Below are positions 7,306-14,258 of a stretch of 18,097 nucleotides of DNA, one piece after another. The notes below the pieces were generated by a model. That model did no database searches. It was not told the DNA's origin and saw nothing but the letters and a program-made list of their open reading frames with translations. Made by a program: the position numbers and the translations under genes. Each line of letters opens with the position of its first letter. Within the stretch, counting starts at the first letter, position 1. Source of the stretch: an uncultured Mucilaginibacter sp. (GTDB lineage Bacteria; Bacteroidota; Bacteroidia; Sphingobacteriales; Sphingobacteriaceae); assembly GCF_946481715.1 (NCBI RefSeq), contig NZ_CAMLOV010000116.1, positions 1 to 18,097 on the forward strand, written 5' to 3'.

Positions 7306-8481
7306 ATGAACAGAACTTTTTTATGCCTGCTGGCGTTTTTTCCGGCAGTGGCATTTGCACAAAATGCGCAGCCTTTTACCATAAATGCAAAGGTTGGCAA
7401 GTATAATACGCCCGCGCAGGCATTCCTGGCCTACCGTTTGGGCGCTAATACGGTTACCGATTCGGCCAAAATTATAAATGGCGAATTTACCTTTACCGGC
7501 ACGGTAACGAACCCCGTGAACGCTACCCTTTTTATTGATGCGAAGGGGATTGGCTTTACTAAATTTGTTGCGCAAAATTTTAATGAAAGCAGCGGGCCAT
7601 CAAAGTCGACTGATTATTTAGGTTTATTTATCGACAAAGGCACGATGACCCTCACATCTGCCGATTCCCTTAAAAAAGCAAAGATCACCGGTTCTAAAAC
7701 AAACGACGATGATGCTAAATTAAAGGCGGCTTTAAAACCGATATACGAAAAGGCGAAAGCCTTAAATAAAGAGGCGCAGGCAGCAACACCGGCGCAGCAG
7801 CAATCTGCGGCTTTCCAAAACAGTATGCAGGAAAAATACGCTGCCCTGCAAAACGAGCAACGTACATTACTAAAGAATTTTATATCGGCTAATACCGATA
7901 GTTACCTTAGCCTGATGGCATTAGCCAGCGTAAGCGGCCCTTCGCCGGATGTGGCAGAGGTGGAACCGATATTTAACGCCTTATCTGACGATTTGAAAAA
8001 CTCTGACGAGGGCAGGCAATTGCGCTACTCGCTTGATAAATTGAAAATAACGGCCATTGGTTCTATAGCGCCTGATTTTATACAGAACGATGTAAACGGC
8101 AAGCCGGTGCAACTGTCATCTTTTCGCGGTAAGTACGTGTTGATTGATTTTTGGGCATCGTGGTGCGGCCCGTGCCGCCAGGAAAACCCCAATGTAGTGC
8201 GCAACTATCATAAATATAAGGGTAAAAACTTCACCATATTGGGCGTATCCTTAGATAAGGAAACCGCTAAAGATGCCTGGCTTGCGGCCATAAAAAACGA
8301 CCACCTGGAATGGACGCAGGTATCCGACCTTAAATTTTGGCAAAATATGGCGGCTACGCTTTACGGCGTGCATGCCATCCCTCAAAATTTCCTGATAGAC
8401 CCGCAGGGGAAAATAGTAGCCAAAAACCTTCGTGGCGATGCGCTTGATGATAAGCTGGAAGAGTTGTTGGGGAAGATATAA
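7306..8481 (+). CDS. Exported DUF4369 / TlpA-type thiol:disulfide oxidoreductase (copy 1)
   Basis: This 391-residue protein has a signal peptide (MNRTFLCLLAFFPAVAFA, then QNAQ), so it should act in the periplasm. Residues about 20-125 form a DUF4369-like beta domain, and about 130-235 form a charged helical linker. About 245-391 form a thioredoxin-like AhpC/TSA-Redoxin domain with WCGPC at 286-290 in ASWCGPCRQENP, and the cis-Pro loop in HAIPQNFLIDPQG. Such proteins reduce or rearrange disulfides in exported proteins, often for cytochrome c maturation or stress; the partner here is unknown. It is clearly paralogous to the gene at 9530, with the same domain order, near-identical active-site stretches and an IPQNFLIDP loop in both. 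A near-consensus box (TACTTTTA, 7287-7294) lies upstream. A strong intrinsic terminator follows. Confidence 0.9.
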   Translation: MNRTFLCLLAFFPAVAFAQNAQPFTINAKVGKYNTPAQAFLAYRLGANTVTDSAKIINGEFTFTGTVTNPVNATLFIDAKGIGFTKFVAQNFNESSGPSKSTDYLGLFIDKGTMTLTSADSLKKAKITGSKTNDDDAKLKAALKPIYEKAKALNKEAQAATPAQQQSAAFQNSMQEKYAALQNEQRTLLKNFISANTDSYLSLMALASVSGPSPDVAEVEPIFNALSDDLKNSDEGRQLRYSLDKLKITAIGSIAPDFIQNDVNGKPVQLSSFRGKYVLIDFWASWCGPCRQENPNVVRNYHKYKGKNFTILGVSLDKETAKDAWLAAIKNDHLEWTQVSDLKFWQNMAATLYGVHAIPQNFLIDPQGKIVAKNLRGDALDDKLEELLGKI

Positions 8482-8507
8482 TTGCTCATTGGGTCATTGA
8501 GTCATTA
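8482..8507 (+). repeat. TCATTGGG/TCATTGAG microrepeat after copy 1
   Basis: TCATTGGG-TCATTGAG-TCATT lies directly behind the stop codon and runs into the terminator hairpin. A related arrangement follows purD (11675-11720), and a similar TTCATTGG-type repeat ends the paralogue at 10666. Confidence 0.55.
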
Positions 8508-8541
8508 AAAAGGCGGAATGGCATGTGCAGTTCCGCCTTTT
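8508..8541 (+). terminator. Intrinsic terminator after the first DUF4369-TlpA gene
   Basis: AAAAGGCGGAA (8508-8518) pairs perfectly over 11 bp with TTCCGCCTTTT (8531-8541) around a 12-nt loop. The A- and T-rich ends make it suitable for both strands. It lies 27 nt after the stop codon. Confidence 0.8.
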
Positions 8542-8551
8542 CGCTTTCAGC

Positions 8552-8581
8552 GGTTTTTTGGTGTCGTCACCATCAAGCTGC
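8552..8581 (+). repeat. Direct repeat, left copy (flanks lipoprotein gene)
   Basis: This is a 30-bp sequence with core GGTGTCGTCACCATCAAGC preceded by a T-run. It recurs at 9345-9373 with three substitutions and one T deletion. The two copies bracket the 8601-9257 gene in the same orientation. The core can fold (GGTG-TCGT-CACC). Confidence 0.7.
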
Positions 8582-8600
8582 AAAGCCTCTAACGTGATAT

Positions 8601-9257
8601 TTATCGTTTCTTTGATTTGATTTTGACAGTTTGTTTCCACCATCTATTTGAGGTGTACTTTTTCATTTCCACGCTTTGCCCCACCCATTGGTACTTTGTA
8701 TTTTCTAAAGGGAGGGCAAAATCATTAAAGTCATTACGAATGTTATTTTGAAGCCAACGCTTGTATATCAGGTAAATATCATCAATGGCAGTTTGATCAT
8801 TATTAAGTACAATGCCCGTATTTTTGTCGATTAGTTTAGGTTGCAGTGGTGGATAGCCGCGAACAAACATTCTTGTAATTGAAAAAAGGGCCTCTATCTG
8901 AATTGTGAAATGCTCTCTGTCCTGCGGATGCGTATATTTAAAAAAGTAGTACTGCTTATCGCTTTTTGTTGTATCCCCGTTAAATGTTAAGTATTCTTTT
9001 AATATCCGCATTTTTTGTACTTTAGAATAACGGGCGCTGAATCCATCTTCATCTCCAAGGGTATAAAAAACTCCGGGTTTGGCATCTGGCGGAAAGATAA
9101 ATTTCAACTCGAGATGCTGGCCATAGTGATGCCTTGAAGTATCAATTTTACTTTTCGACAGGAATTGCGGCGCCGGCGTTTGTAGCGGCTTTGCCGTTTT
9201 ACAGGATATCCCGGTGGCAAATACAATTAAAAAGATGGTTATTGTTACCCTCATCAT
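8601..9257 (-). CDS. Lipoprotein of unknown function, AT-rich, between two paralogues
   Basis: This is a 218-residue predicted lipoprotein on the strand opposite to its neighbours. The N-terminus MMRVTITIFLIVFATGISCK has a lipobox-like GISC with Cys19. The mature protein is rich in aromatic and charged residues (YYFFKYTHPQDREHF, PKLIDKNTGIVLNND) and ends with a basic KIKSKKR tail. I recognise no family or catalytic motif. It is more AT-rich than the two DUF4369-TlpA genes on either side and is bracketed by 29-30 bp direct repeats (8552-8581 and 9345-9373). Together these suggest that it was inserted between them. Two adjacent Met codons could serve as start. The terminator at 8508-8541 can also stop its transcript. 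Confidence 0.75.
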   Translation of the reverse strand: MMRVTITIFLIVFATGISCKTAKPLQTPAPQFLSKSKIDTSRHHYGQHLELKFIFPPDAKPGVFYTLGDEDGFSARYSKVQKMRILKEYLTFNGDTTKSDKQYYFFKYTHPQDREHFTIQIEALFSITRMFVRGYPPLQPKLIDKNTGIVLNNDQTAIDDIYLIYKRWLQNNIRNDFNDFALPLENTKYQWVGQSVEMKKYTSNRWWKQTVKIKSKKR

Positions 9258-9344
9258 TCATTTTCTTTTTATATAAGGCATTCCTTACCGTCTTACTATT
9301 TGGCTAAATAGGCAACTGTAGCAACATTCAGCCGTTGTTCTCGC

Positions 9345-9373
9345 CGTTTTTGGTGTCGTAACCAACAAGCCGC
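9345..9373 (+). repeat. Direct repeat, right copy
   Basis: This 29-bp counterpart of 8552-8581 has core GGTGTCGTAACCAACAAGC. The changes partly preserve folding: TTGGT can pair with ACCAA here, whereas GGTG pairs with CACC in the left copy. Confidence 0.7.
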
Positions 9374-9468
9374 GACGTTTTCAAATGATCTATAATTGGT
9401 TATTTTGCAAACGCAATCGCGTCCGGACTAAAGTTATGCCGCTACGTTAAGTTAACCAAAGGCATCCG

Positions 9469-9476
9469 TATATTTG
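9469..9476 (+). promoter_or_regulatory. Bacteroidota -7 box for second DUF4369-TlpA gene
   Basis: TATATTTG is a perfect TAnnTTTG match, giving a leader of about 50 nt before ATG 9530. The -33 element is weak (TTA with 19-nt spacing). Confidence 0.5.
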
Positions 9477-9529
9477 TTGGCAACAACACCAACAAACGCG
9501 AAACTAAACTAAATTTATAAAGCTCGGCC

Positions 9530-10666
9530 ATGAAGAAACTACTGTTAGGCGGAATAGCATTTATACCGGCACTGCTTTTTGCACAGGATACAAAATATAC
9601 TGTACAGGGCAATATTGGTACATTTAATAAGCCTGCCAAAGTTTACCTGCAATATAAAAAAGACGGCAGATCGGTTACCGATTCTGTTACCCTAAAGGAT
9701 GGGGAATTCCGGTTTAAAGGCGATGCGGGCAATACGCCGGTTAGTGCAAGGCTTTGGTTTAACCCGACAGCATCAGGCATAGGCTCATCGAAAGATTCGC
9801 ACCCCGTGTACCTGGAGCCGGGTGTTGTAAACGTAGCCACCGCCGATTTGCTGGCGCACGCCACAATAGATGGCCCCAAAACCAACAGGGAAAATGAATT
9901 ATACCTTGCAGCGGTAAAAGTGATTGACGATGGCTACGACGCGCTGGATGCCCGGGCAAGAGAAGCCGGAGAGGCTGCAAAATCGGAAGCCTTTATCAAG
10001 CAGTTTAAACTGGAAGAAAAGGCAATAAGCGACAAATCGAAAGCAATTAATAAGCAATTTATAAAGGATCATCCCGATTCGTACATCAGCCTTACCCTTT
10101 TGCAATCCGTTGCCTATAGTTCTGATTATGCGGAAATCGCCCCGCTTTACGAATCGTTTACATCGGAGATAAAGGATTCGCCGGACGGGAAAAAGTTTGG
10201 TGCGCTGCTGCCAAAAATAAAAGCCGTTGCCATCGGCGCAACCGCCCCTGAATTTGCCGAAGCTGATACCGCAGGCAAAATGGTAAGCCTGTCATCTTTC
10301 CGCGGTAAATATGTGCTTATTGATTTTTGGGCATCCTGGTGTGGCCCATGCCGCGAGGAGAACCCGAACGTGGTGAGAGCTTACGCGAAGTATAAAGATA
10401 GAAACTTTACTATAGTGGGCATCTCCTCGGATAGGCCTGGAGCCAAAAAAGCCTGGCTCAACGCCATCCATCACGACGGCCTCACCTGGACGCAGCTGTC
10501 CGACCTTCAATACACTAACAGCAAAGTACCAAACCTGTACGCGGTAAAAGGCATCCCTCAAAACTTTTTGATAGACCCTAACGGAAAGATCATCGCCAAA
10601 AACCTAAGAGGGGATGATTTAAATGATAAGTTGGCGGAATTGTTCGGTAGTTCATTGGTTCAATAG
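9530..10666 (+). CDS. Exported DUF4369 / TlpA-type thiol:disulfide oxidoreductase (copy 2)
   Basis: This 378-residue paralogue of the 7306 gene has a signal peptide (MKKLLLGGIAFIPALLFA, then QDTK). A DUF4369-like N-terminal domain covers about residues 20-110, followed by a charged helical linker. The C-terminal thioredoxin-like domain has WCGPC at 270-274 (ASWCGPCREENP) and a cis-Pro loop GIPQNFLIDPNG. It is expected to be a periplasmic disulfide reductase or isomerase with unknown partner. The last residues (SSLVQ) are encoded by the start of a TTCATTGG-type microrepeat that continues past the stop. Copy 1 ends with LGKI at the equivalent place, so the C-terminus here seems to have been rewritten by repeat DNA. 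It has its own promoter box, so the two paralogues are probably expressed separately. Confidence 0.9.
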   Translation: MKKLLLGGIAFIPALLFAQDTKYTVQGNIGTFNKPAKVYLQYKKDGRSVTDSVTLKDGEFRFKGDAGNTPVSARLWFNPTASGIGSSKDSHPVYLEPGVVNVATADLLAHATIDGPKTNRENELYLAAVKVIDDGYDALDARAREAGEAAKSEAFIKQFKLEEKAISDKSKAINKQFIKDHPDSYISLTLLQSVAYSSDYAEIAPLYESFTSEIKDSPDGKKFGALLPKIKAVAIGATAPEFAEADTAGKMVSLSSFRGKYVLIDFWASWCGPCREENPNVVRAYAKYKDRNFTIVGISSDRPGAKKAWLNAIHHDGLTWTQLSDLQYTNSKVPNLYAVKGIPQNFLIDPNGKIIAKNLRGDDLNDKLAELFGSSLVQ

Positions 10667-10770
10667 TTCATTAGGCTAAGCATGATATAAAGAGCGAGCA
10701 GTGTCAATCCCGACAGGGACGTTTGCCGATATGTGAAAATTCGACGCGTTATCAACTTATGTAATTAGCA
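10667..10770. other. Convergent gap between copy 2 and the antitoxin-like gene
   Basis: This 104-bp gap starts with the tail of the TTCATT microrepeat. It contains a short TCCC-GACA-GGGA hairpin near 10710. I see no strong terminator and no gene. Confidence 0.4.
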
Positions 10771-11055
10771 TTAAGCATGCGCGCGAACGTGCTCACGTGT
10801 AGTATATATCAATGGCTCTCCTAATTCGGCCTCCAGTTTGGCAAGCGTTTTAAGTGTCAGGTTGTGATGCCCTTTAAGCCATTTGTTAATCTCAGATGGC
10901 TTTTTATTCATTTTAGTTGCCAAATCTTTTTGGGTATAGCCTTTTTCTTGCAGGATCTCGTTAATTCTCACCACGATATCTGTGTATTGACGTACAAAAA
11001 TGCGTACTTCTTCGGGCGTTTCATCCAGTATCCTTTGTGCAACTTTACTTCTCAT
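10771..11055 (-). CDS. XRE/Cro-type HTH protein, probable antitoxin
   Basis: This 94-residue protein carries an XRE-type helix-turn-helix at about residues 32-82 (GYTQKDLATKMNKKPSEINK, then WLKGHHNLTLKTLAKLEAEL), the DNA-binding fold of HigA-type antitoxins. It is encoded 11 nt downstream of the 176-residue toxin-like gene on the same strand. Toxin first and antitoxin second is the order of higBA-type modules. Expected roles are to bind and neutralise the partner and to repress the shared promoter, for which palindromes lie at the upstream gene's start. The N-terminal 30 residues are mixed helix. HTH assignment is firm; the antitoxin role is inferred from gene order. Confidence 0.85.
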   Translation of the reverse strand: MRSKVAQRILDETPEEVRIFVRQYTDIVVRINEILQEKGYTQKDLATKMNKKPSEINKWLKGHHNLTLKTLAKLEAELGEPLIYTTREHVRAHA

Positions 11056-11066
11056 TTTATATTTTT

Positions 11067-11597
11067 TTATAGGAAAATTTCACCGTCGCCATTTGCTGAA
11101 ATGATTTTTCTTTTACTTTCATCAATCGTTATCTCTCCATCTTTTAAAGCATCTTCAATTCGCTTTGCAAATTGGCAGGCCTCTACCCATTTCAAGTGCA
11201 TGTCCTTACTTTCCTGGTTTGTCCATGAAGATTTAATGCCGCCATTAAACAAAATAACGATGTCACTTCGGTTATTGATCCGTAATGCATACAAGCGAAG
11301 CGGGAAGTTGGGGTAAGCAAACAGTATTTGCTTTACTGCCACACGGCCTGTATTCGGCAATCCTGTAACTTCGTTCTCTGGCCTGTTAAATAAAACATCA
11401 ATCGCCCCATGGTCATCACCCACGCTATCCAATACAAAACTTAATAACTGTTGTGTAGCGCCTTTTAGTTCCGGTATGGCGTCATACTTATCAAAAAATC
11501 TGTCGGTTTCATTTTTATCCGAATCTTCCCACCGTACAGTATAAAAACTGCACTTTCGGCCCTCATCGTCCCAAACCTCCAATGCAAATATATTCAC
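11067..11597 (-). CDS. Probable toxin component (RelE/HigB-like fold) with long N-terminal region
   Basis: This 176-residue protein starts at a GTG codon (11595-11597), giving MNIFALEVWDDEGR. The central part, about residues 97-125 (NFPLRLYALRIN, then DIVILFNGGIKSS), resembles the core strands of RelE/HigB-like (Gp49/DUF891) toxins. There an arginine-rich strand is followed by a hydrophobic strand ending in G-x-K. Helix-rich residues 131-155 (MHLKWVEACQFAKRIEDAL) correspond to the usual C-terminal helix. It is much longer than a standard HigB of about 100 residues, because the first 80 residues are an acidic region. The HTH gene 11 nt downstream supports a toxin-antitoxin role. If the analogy holds, it would cleave mRNA at the ribosome, but no catalytic residue can be proven by eye. 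Confidence 0.65.
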   Translation of the reverse strand: MNIFALEVWDDEGRKCSFYTVRWEDSDKNETDRFFDKYDAIPELKGATQQLLSFVLDSVGDDHGAIDVLFNRPENEVTGLPNTGRVAVKQILFAYPNFPLRLYALRINNRSDIVILFNGGIKSSWTNQESKDMHLKWVEACQFAKRIEDALKDGEITIDESKRKIISANGDGEIFL

Positions 11598-11618
11598 TTA
11601 TAAGTTAATTTCAATTAA
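11596..11618. promoter_or_regulatory. Candidate operator palindromes at the toxin-antitoxin start
   Basis: ACTTATAAGT (11596-11605) is a perfect 10-bp palindrome overlapping the GTG start codon of the toxin-like gene. Directly upstream of it in the transcription direction lies TTAATT-TC-AATTAA (11605-11618). They are plausible binding sites for the HTH partner. The DNA is AT-rich, so chance is possible. Confidence 0.4.
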
Positions 11619-11656
11619 GAATAGAGATTTATTACTTATTGCAGTTGGTTTGGCCC

Positions 11657-11720
11657 AAAAGGCATGGCGTGCAGTTCCGGCTTTAATGACCCAATGACGC
11701 GAAGCATAATGACTCAATGA
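11657..11720 (-). repeat. Decayed hairpin plus TCATTG microrepeats after purD
   Basis: Read from the purD stop, TCATTGAGTCATT and TCATTGGGTCATT are followed by a sequence closely related to the terminator at 8508-8541: AAAAGGC, ATGGC, GTGCAGTTCCG and CTTT align, with two short gaps and one substitution. The stem is no longer well paired, so termination here would be weak. Confidence 0.5.
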
Positions 11721-12995
11721 CTAAAGAAGGTCAAACCCGATATCTTTCCTAAAATAAACTCCGTCGTAGTAAATACGGGCGGCATCGGCGGTGGCTTGCT
11801 GCAGGGCGGTGAACATATCATCCTGCAAGGTGGTGATAGCTAATACCCGGCCACCGGTTGATAGCACTTCTTCGCCCTTAAGCGACGTGCCTGCATGGAA
11901 AACATGCGAGCCACGCACATTCTCTATCCCGCTGATGGCTTTATCCTTTAAATATTCGCCGGGGTAGCCGCCTGCAACGCAAACTACGGTTGCGGCTACT
12001 TTGTCGGATATGATAATTTCTTTTTCGTTTAGGTTGCCCTGGGCCACACCTTCCAGCAGGTCTACAAAATCCGACTGGATACGGGGCATTACGCTTTCGG
12101 TTTCCGGGTCGCCCATGCGGCAGTTGTATTCTATTACCCATGGTTCGCCGTGGGTATTCATCAACCCTATAAAAATAAAGCCCTTGTAAGGGATGCCTTC
12201 TTTCTTAAGTCCTTCTACGGTTGGGATGATGACGCGCTGCTCCACCTTCGCCATAAATTCGGCATCCGCAAACGGAACGGGAGAAACAGAACCCATGCCG
12301 CCGGTATTTAAGCCGGTATCGCCTTCGCCAATACGCTTGTAATCTTTGGCCTCGGGCAGTATTTTATAGTGGGTGCCGTCGGTCATCACAAAAACCGAAA
12401 GCTCGATTCCAGGTAAAAATTGTTCTATCACCACTTTAGAGCTGGCATCGCCAAACTTTGCTTCGGTAAGCATTTCGGCTAACTCCAATTGGGCCTCTTC
12501 TAAGGTAAGGCATATTAACACGCCTTTGCCCGCGGCAAGGCCATCGGCTTTTAAAACAACGGGTAAGCCTGCTGTTGCAAGGTATTCAAAACCCTCCTGT
12601 AAAGTATCTTTGGTAAATGTTTTTGATGCAGCGGTAGGGATATTGTTGCGCTGCATAAACTCCTTGCTGAAATCTTTGCTGCCTTCCAGTTGCGCGGCTT
12701 CCTGCTGTGGGCCTATTACCGGGACGCCTTTCAAAGCATCATCTGCCAAAAAGAAATCGTGGATGCCTTTTACCAGCGGCTCCTCGGGGCCAACCAAAAC
12801 CATATCAATAGCATTGCTTAGGGCAAACGCTTTAATACCGGCAAAATCGGTAACCTTAAGGTTTACGTTAGTGCCGTATTGCCGGGTGCCGGCGTTGCCG
12901 GGGGCAATAAAAAGGTTTTCGCATTTGGGGCTTTGGGCAATTTTCCAGGCGAAGGCGCTTTCCCTTCCGCCCGAACCAAGGATCAGGATGTTCAT
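11721..12995 (-). CDS. purD: Phosphoribosylamine--glycine ligase (GAR synthetase)
   Basis: PurD joins glycine to phosphoribosylamine with ATP in the second step of de novo purine synthesis. The 424 residues match the usual length. Landmarks in order are: the N-terminal GSGGRE loop at residues 7-12; GPEEPLVKG; the ATP-grasp region with LPVVLKADGLAAGKGV; GMGSVSPVPF; and the catalytic EYNCRMGDPETE. The start at 12993-12995 puts MNILILGSGGRE at the extreme N-terminus, as in the family. The gene stands alone here, away from other purine genes, and is divergent from the acidic-tail gene at 13090. No frameshift or missing motif was seen. Confidence 0.97.
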   Translation of the reverse strand: MNILILGSGGRESAFAWKIAQSPKCENLFIAPGNAGTRQYGTNVNLKVTDFAGIKAFALSNAIDMVLVGPEEPLVKGIHDFFLADDALKGVPVIGPQQEAAQLEGSKDFSKEFMQRNNIPTAASKTFTKDTLQEGFEYLATAGLPVVLKADGLAAGKGVLICLTLEEAQLELAEMLTEAKFGDASSKVVIEQFLPGIELSVFVMTDGTHYKILPEAKDYKRIGEGDTGLNTGGMGSVSPVPFADAEFMAKVEQRVIIPTVEGLKKEGIPYKGFIFIGLMNTHGEPWVIEYNCRMGDPETESVMPRIQSDFVDLLEGVAQGNLNEKEIIISDKVAATVVCVAGGYPGEYLKDKAISGIENVRGSHVFHAGTSLKGEEVLSTGGRVLAITTLQDDMFTALQQATADAARIYYDGVYFRKDIGFDLL

Positions 12996-13024
12996 GAGGC
13001 CAAAGATAGTCAGCCCCCTCTATA

Positions 13025-13051
13025 TCTCCCCCAGTTGGGGAGACTTTTTTT
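13025..13051 (+). terminator. Terminator-like hairpin in a divergent gap
   Basis: TCTCCCC (13025-13031) pairs with GGGGAGA (13037-13043) around CAGTT, followed by C and seven T's. By form it is an intrinsic terminator on the plus strand. However, no plus-strand gene precedes it: purD leaves to the left and the next gene starts at 13090. It may be a dispersed repeat or may insulate or attenuate the 13090 gene. Confidence 0.6.
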
Positions 13052-13089
13052 ATATGGGAATTTATGCAGGTAAGCCTTACATTTACTTC

Positions 13090-13623
13090 ATGTCGAAACG
13101 GATGAATAAACTGATGAATCTCCCGGTATATAAAAAAGCGGAGGAGATTTACGAAATGGCCAGGGTTATTGCGGAGGTAATTGATGAGAGTGATAAGCGC
13201 GAGCGGGAGTGGTTTACAACGGAGATATTAAGCAATGCCACTTTAATACTGGGCAAAATTGCAAACGCCGAGGGCGGTGGGCTTTATTCGTTACGGATGT
13301 ACAATGCCGTACGCATCAGGCTGGCTATACAGGATATGATGAATGCCGTCATTAGTACCGAGATGTTTGGCATGAACGAGGACGACTATGTGCAGCTGAT
13401 GCGCGATAAGGTGGAAGAGTTTAGGGTGGTATTTGTAGCATGGATCCGCGGCTTTGATAAAACGCACGATATCCCCGATGACTGGGGCATCCGCTTTGAC
13501 ACCAGCACACCCGAACAGGAGAAGCTGGAAGAGCTGATGTTTGATGAGGAAAAGTTTTTTAATGATTTTGATGATGATGATTTGGACTTGGGTGAGGAAG
13601 GGGACGATGATCCTCGATTTTGA
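13090..13623 (+). CDS. Small helical protein with strongly acidic C-terminal tail
   Basis: This is a 177-residue cytoplasmic protein. Residues about 8-125 are predicted helical, with LPVYKKAEEIYEMARVIAEV, ILSNATLILGKIANAEGGG, then YNAVRIRLAIQDMMNAVIST. Their spacing recalls the four-helix-bundle (S23/IVP-like) proteins, though similarity is weak. The last 27 residues contain FNDFDDDDLDLGEEGDDDP, an acidic tail that could bind a basic protein or a nucleic-acid-binding partner, or mimic DNA. Start options in frame are ATG 13054, 13090 and 13102. I chose 13090 because it directly precedes the family-like helix and follows the near-consensus box TACATTTA (13078-13085). It is divergent from purD, and its function is unknown. 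Confidence 0.75.
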   Translation: MSKRMNKLMNLPVYKKAEEIYEMARVIAEVIDESDKREREWFTTEILSNATLILGKIANAEGGGLYSLRMYNAVRIRLAIQDMMNAVISTEMFGMNEDDYVQLMRDKVEEFRVVFVAWIRGFDKTHDIPDDWGIRFDTSTPEQEKLEELMFDEEKFFNDFDDDDLDLGEEGDDDPRF

Positions 13624-13700
13624 GAACCATGGAATCATCCCATCGGCCTGAAATTGATTTTAAACCCTATATTTATATATTCACCTGAATCCGTAAATTA

Positions 13701-14135
13701 ATGGCGACTATCAAAACTCCGAATATAATATCAGTATTAAAGCTTTGGGTAGCAACAATTGTATTGGGAAGCGTTGTTGCTGCCATAGTTTTGTACCTTA
13801 AGGACATTTACAGTGGGAATTATAACGATGCTTGGGACAATCCATTCTATTGTTTTATATTATACTTGTTTTTAGGAGGCCTCTTTTCTATTCCTTCATT
13901 GATTATTTTCGCCTTATTGGATGGCGCTATACTCAAAATAAATTTCAGGCTCAAATTTTGGGCTACCTATTTTTTAGGTTTAATATGCACGCTGGCTCCA
14001 TTTTACTTCTTTTGGGGAGGGTTGAATGTAGAGCACAGGGCGAATTTGATAATATCCGCTGTTTGCTTTGCTGCCGTCTATGCCGTTAGCTTTTTTATTT
14101 TTAAACGGACAAAGGCGCTATCCACATATCGTTGA
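13701..14135 (+). CDS. Hypothetical four-helix inner-membrane protein
   Basis: This 144-residue protein has four clear hydrophobic segments, at about residues 13-33 (VATIVLGSVVAAIVLYL), 48-75, 85-106 (FWATYFLGLICTLAPFYFFW) and 113-133. Its short C-terminal basic tail (KRTKALSTYR) predicts a cytoplasmic end. No signal for any known transporter or enzyme is seen. It is AT-rich compared with its neighbours, and is preceded by a near-consensus box TATATTTA (13668-13675) 25 nt before the ATG. It lies between the acidic-tail gene and secA, which has its own promoter, so it is probably monocistronic. The gene is likely real because of its coherent membrane topology; its function is not known. Confidence 0.7.
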   Translation: MATIKTPNIISVLKLWVATIVLGSVVAAIVLYLKDIYSGNYNDAWDNPFYCFILYLFLGGLFSIPSLIIFALLDGAILKINFRLKFWATYFLGLICTLAPFYFFWGGLNVEHRANLIISAVCFAAVYAVSFFIFKRTKALSTYR

Positions 14136-14160
14136 TTTGGCACGCCCTTAACCTTTTGCC

Positions 14161-14191
14161 TTTCTCCTTTCAGCTTAAAACTGTACCTTTG
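14161..14191 (+). promoter_or_regulatory. Bacteroidota-type promoter of secA
   Basis: The -7 box TACCTTTG (14184-14191) is a perfect TAnnTTTG match. At exactly 19 nt upstream is TTTC (14161-14164), one base from the -33 consensus TTTG. Transcription would start shortly after 14191, giving a leader of about 60 nt before ATG 14259. This is the best promoter in the window. Confidence 0.7.
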
Positions 14192-14258
14192 CCTGTCAAA
14201 ATGACTCTGAAATTGCACTGGCGCAATTGTTGAGTCCGGTGTACTATATACAAACAAC

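Larger units (their letters stand above)
9258..9529. other. Divergent intergenic region, 272 bp
   Basis: This lies between the lipoprotein gene (minus) and the second DUF4369-TlpA gene (plus). It holds the right copy of the bracketing direct repeat (9345-9373) and a perfect -7 box (9469-9476). A 53-nt leader before ATG 9530 is rich in AAC/ACA. I see no gene in it. Confidence 0.6.

Noticed and set aside
10864..11316. A 150-codon plus-strand frame opposite the toxin-antitoxin-like genes.
   Set aside because: It is an antisense shadow rich in Phe/Ser with no start signal, while the minus-strand genes have an HTH motif and a tight operon layout.
12001..12189. Short plus-strand frames inside purD and other housekeeping genes.
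   Set aside because: They mirror codon bias of the real genes on the other strand and have no motifs.
12373..13089. A long plus-strand open frame antisense to purD, continuous with the 13090 gene.
   Set aside because: Its upstream part mirrors purD codons, has low-complexity Ser/Pro/Ala composition and no family motif. Only the part from 13090 shows coherent helical structure outside purD.
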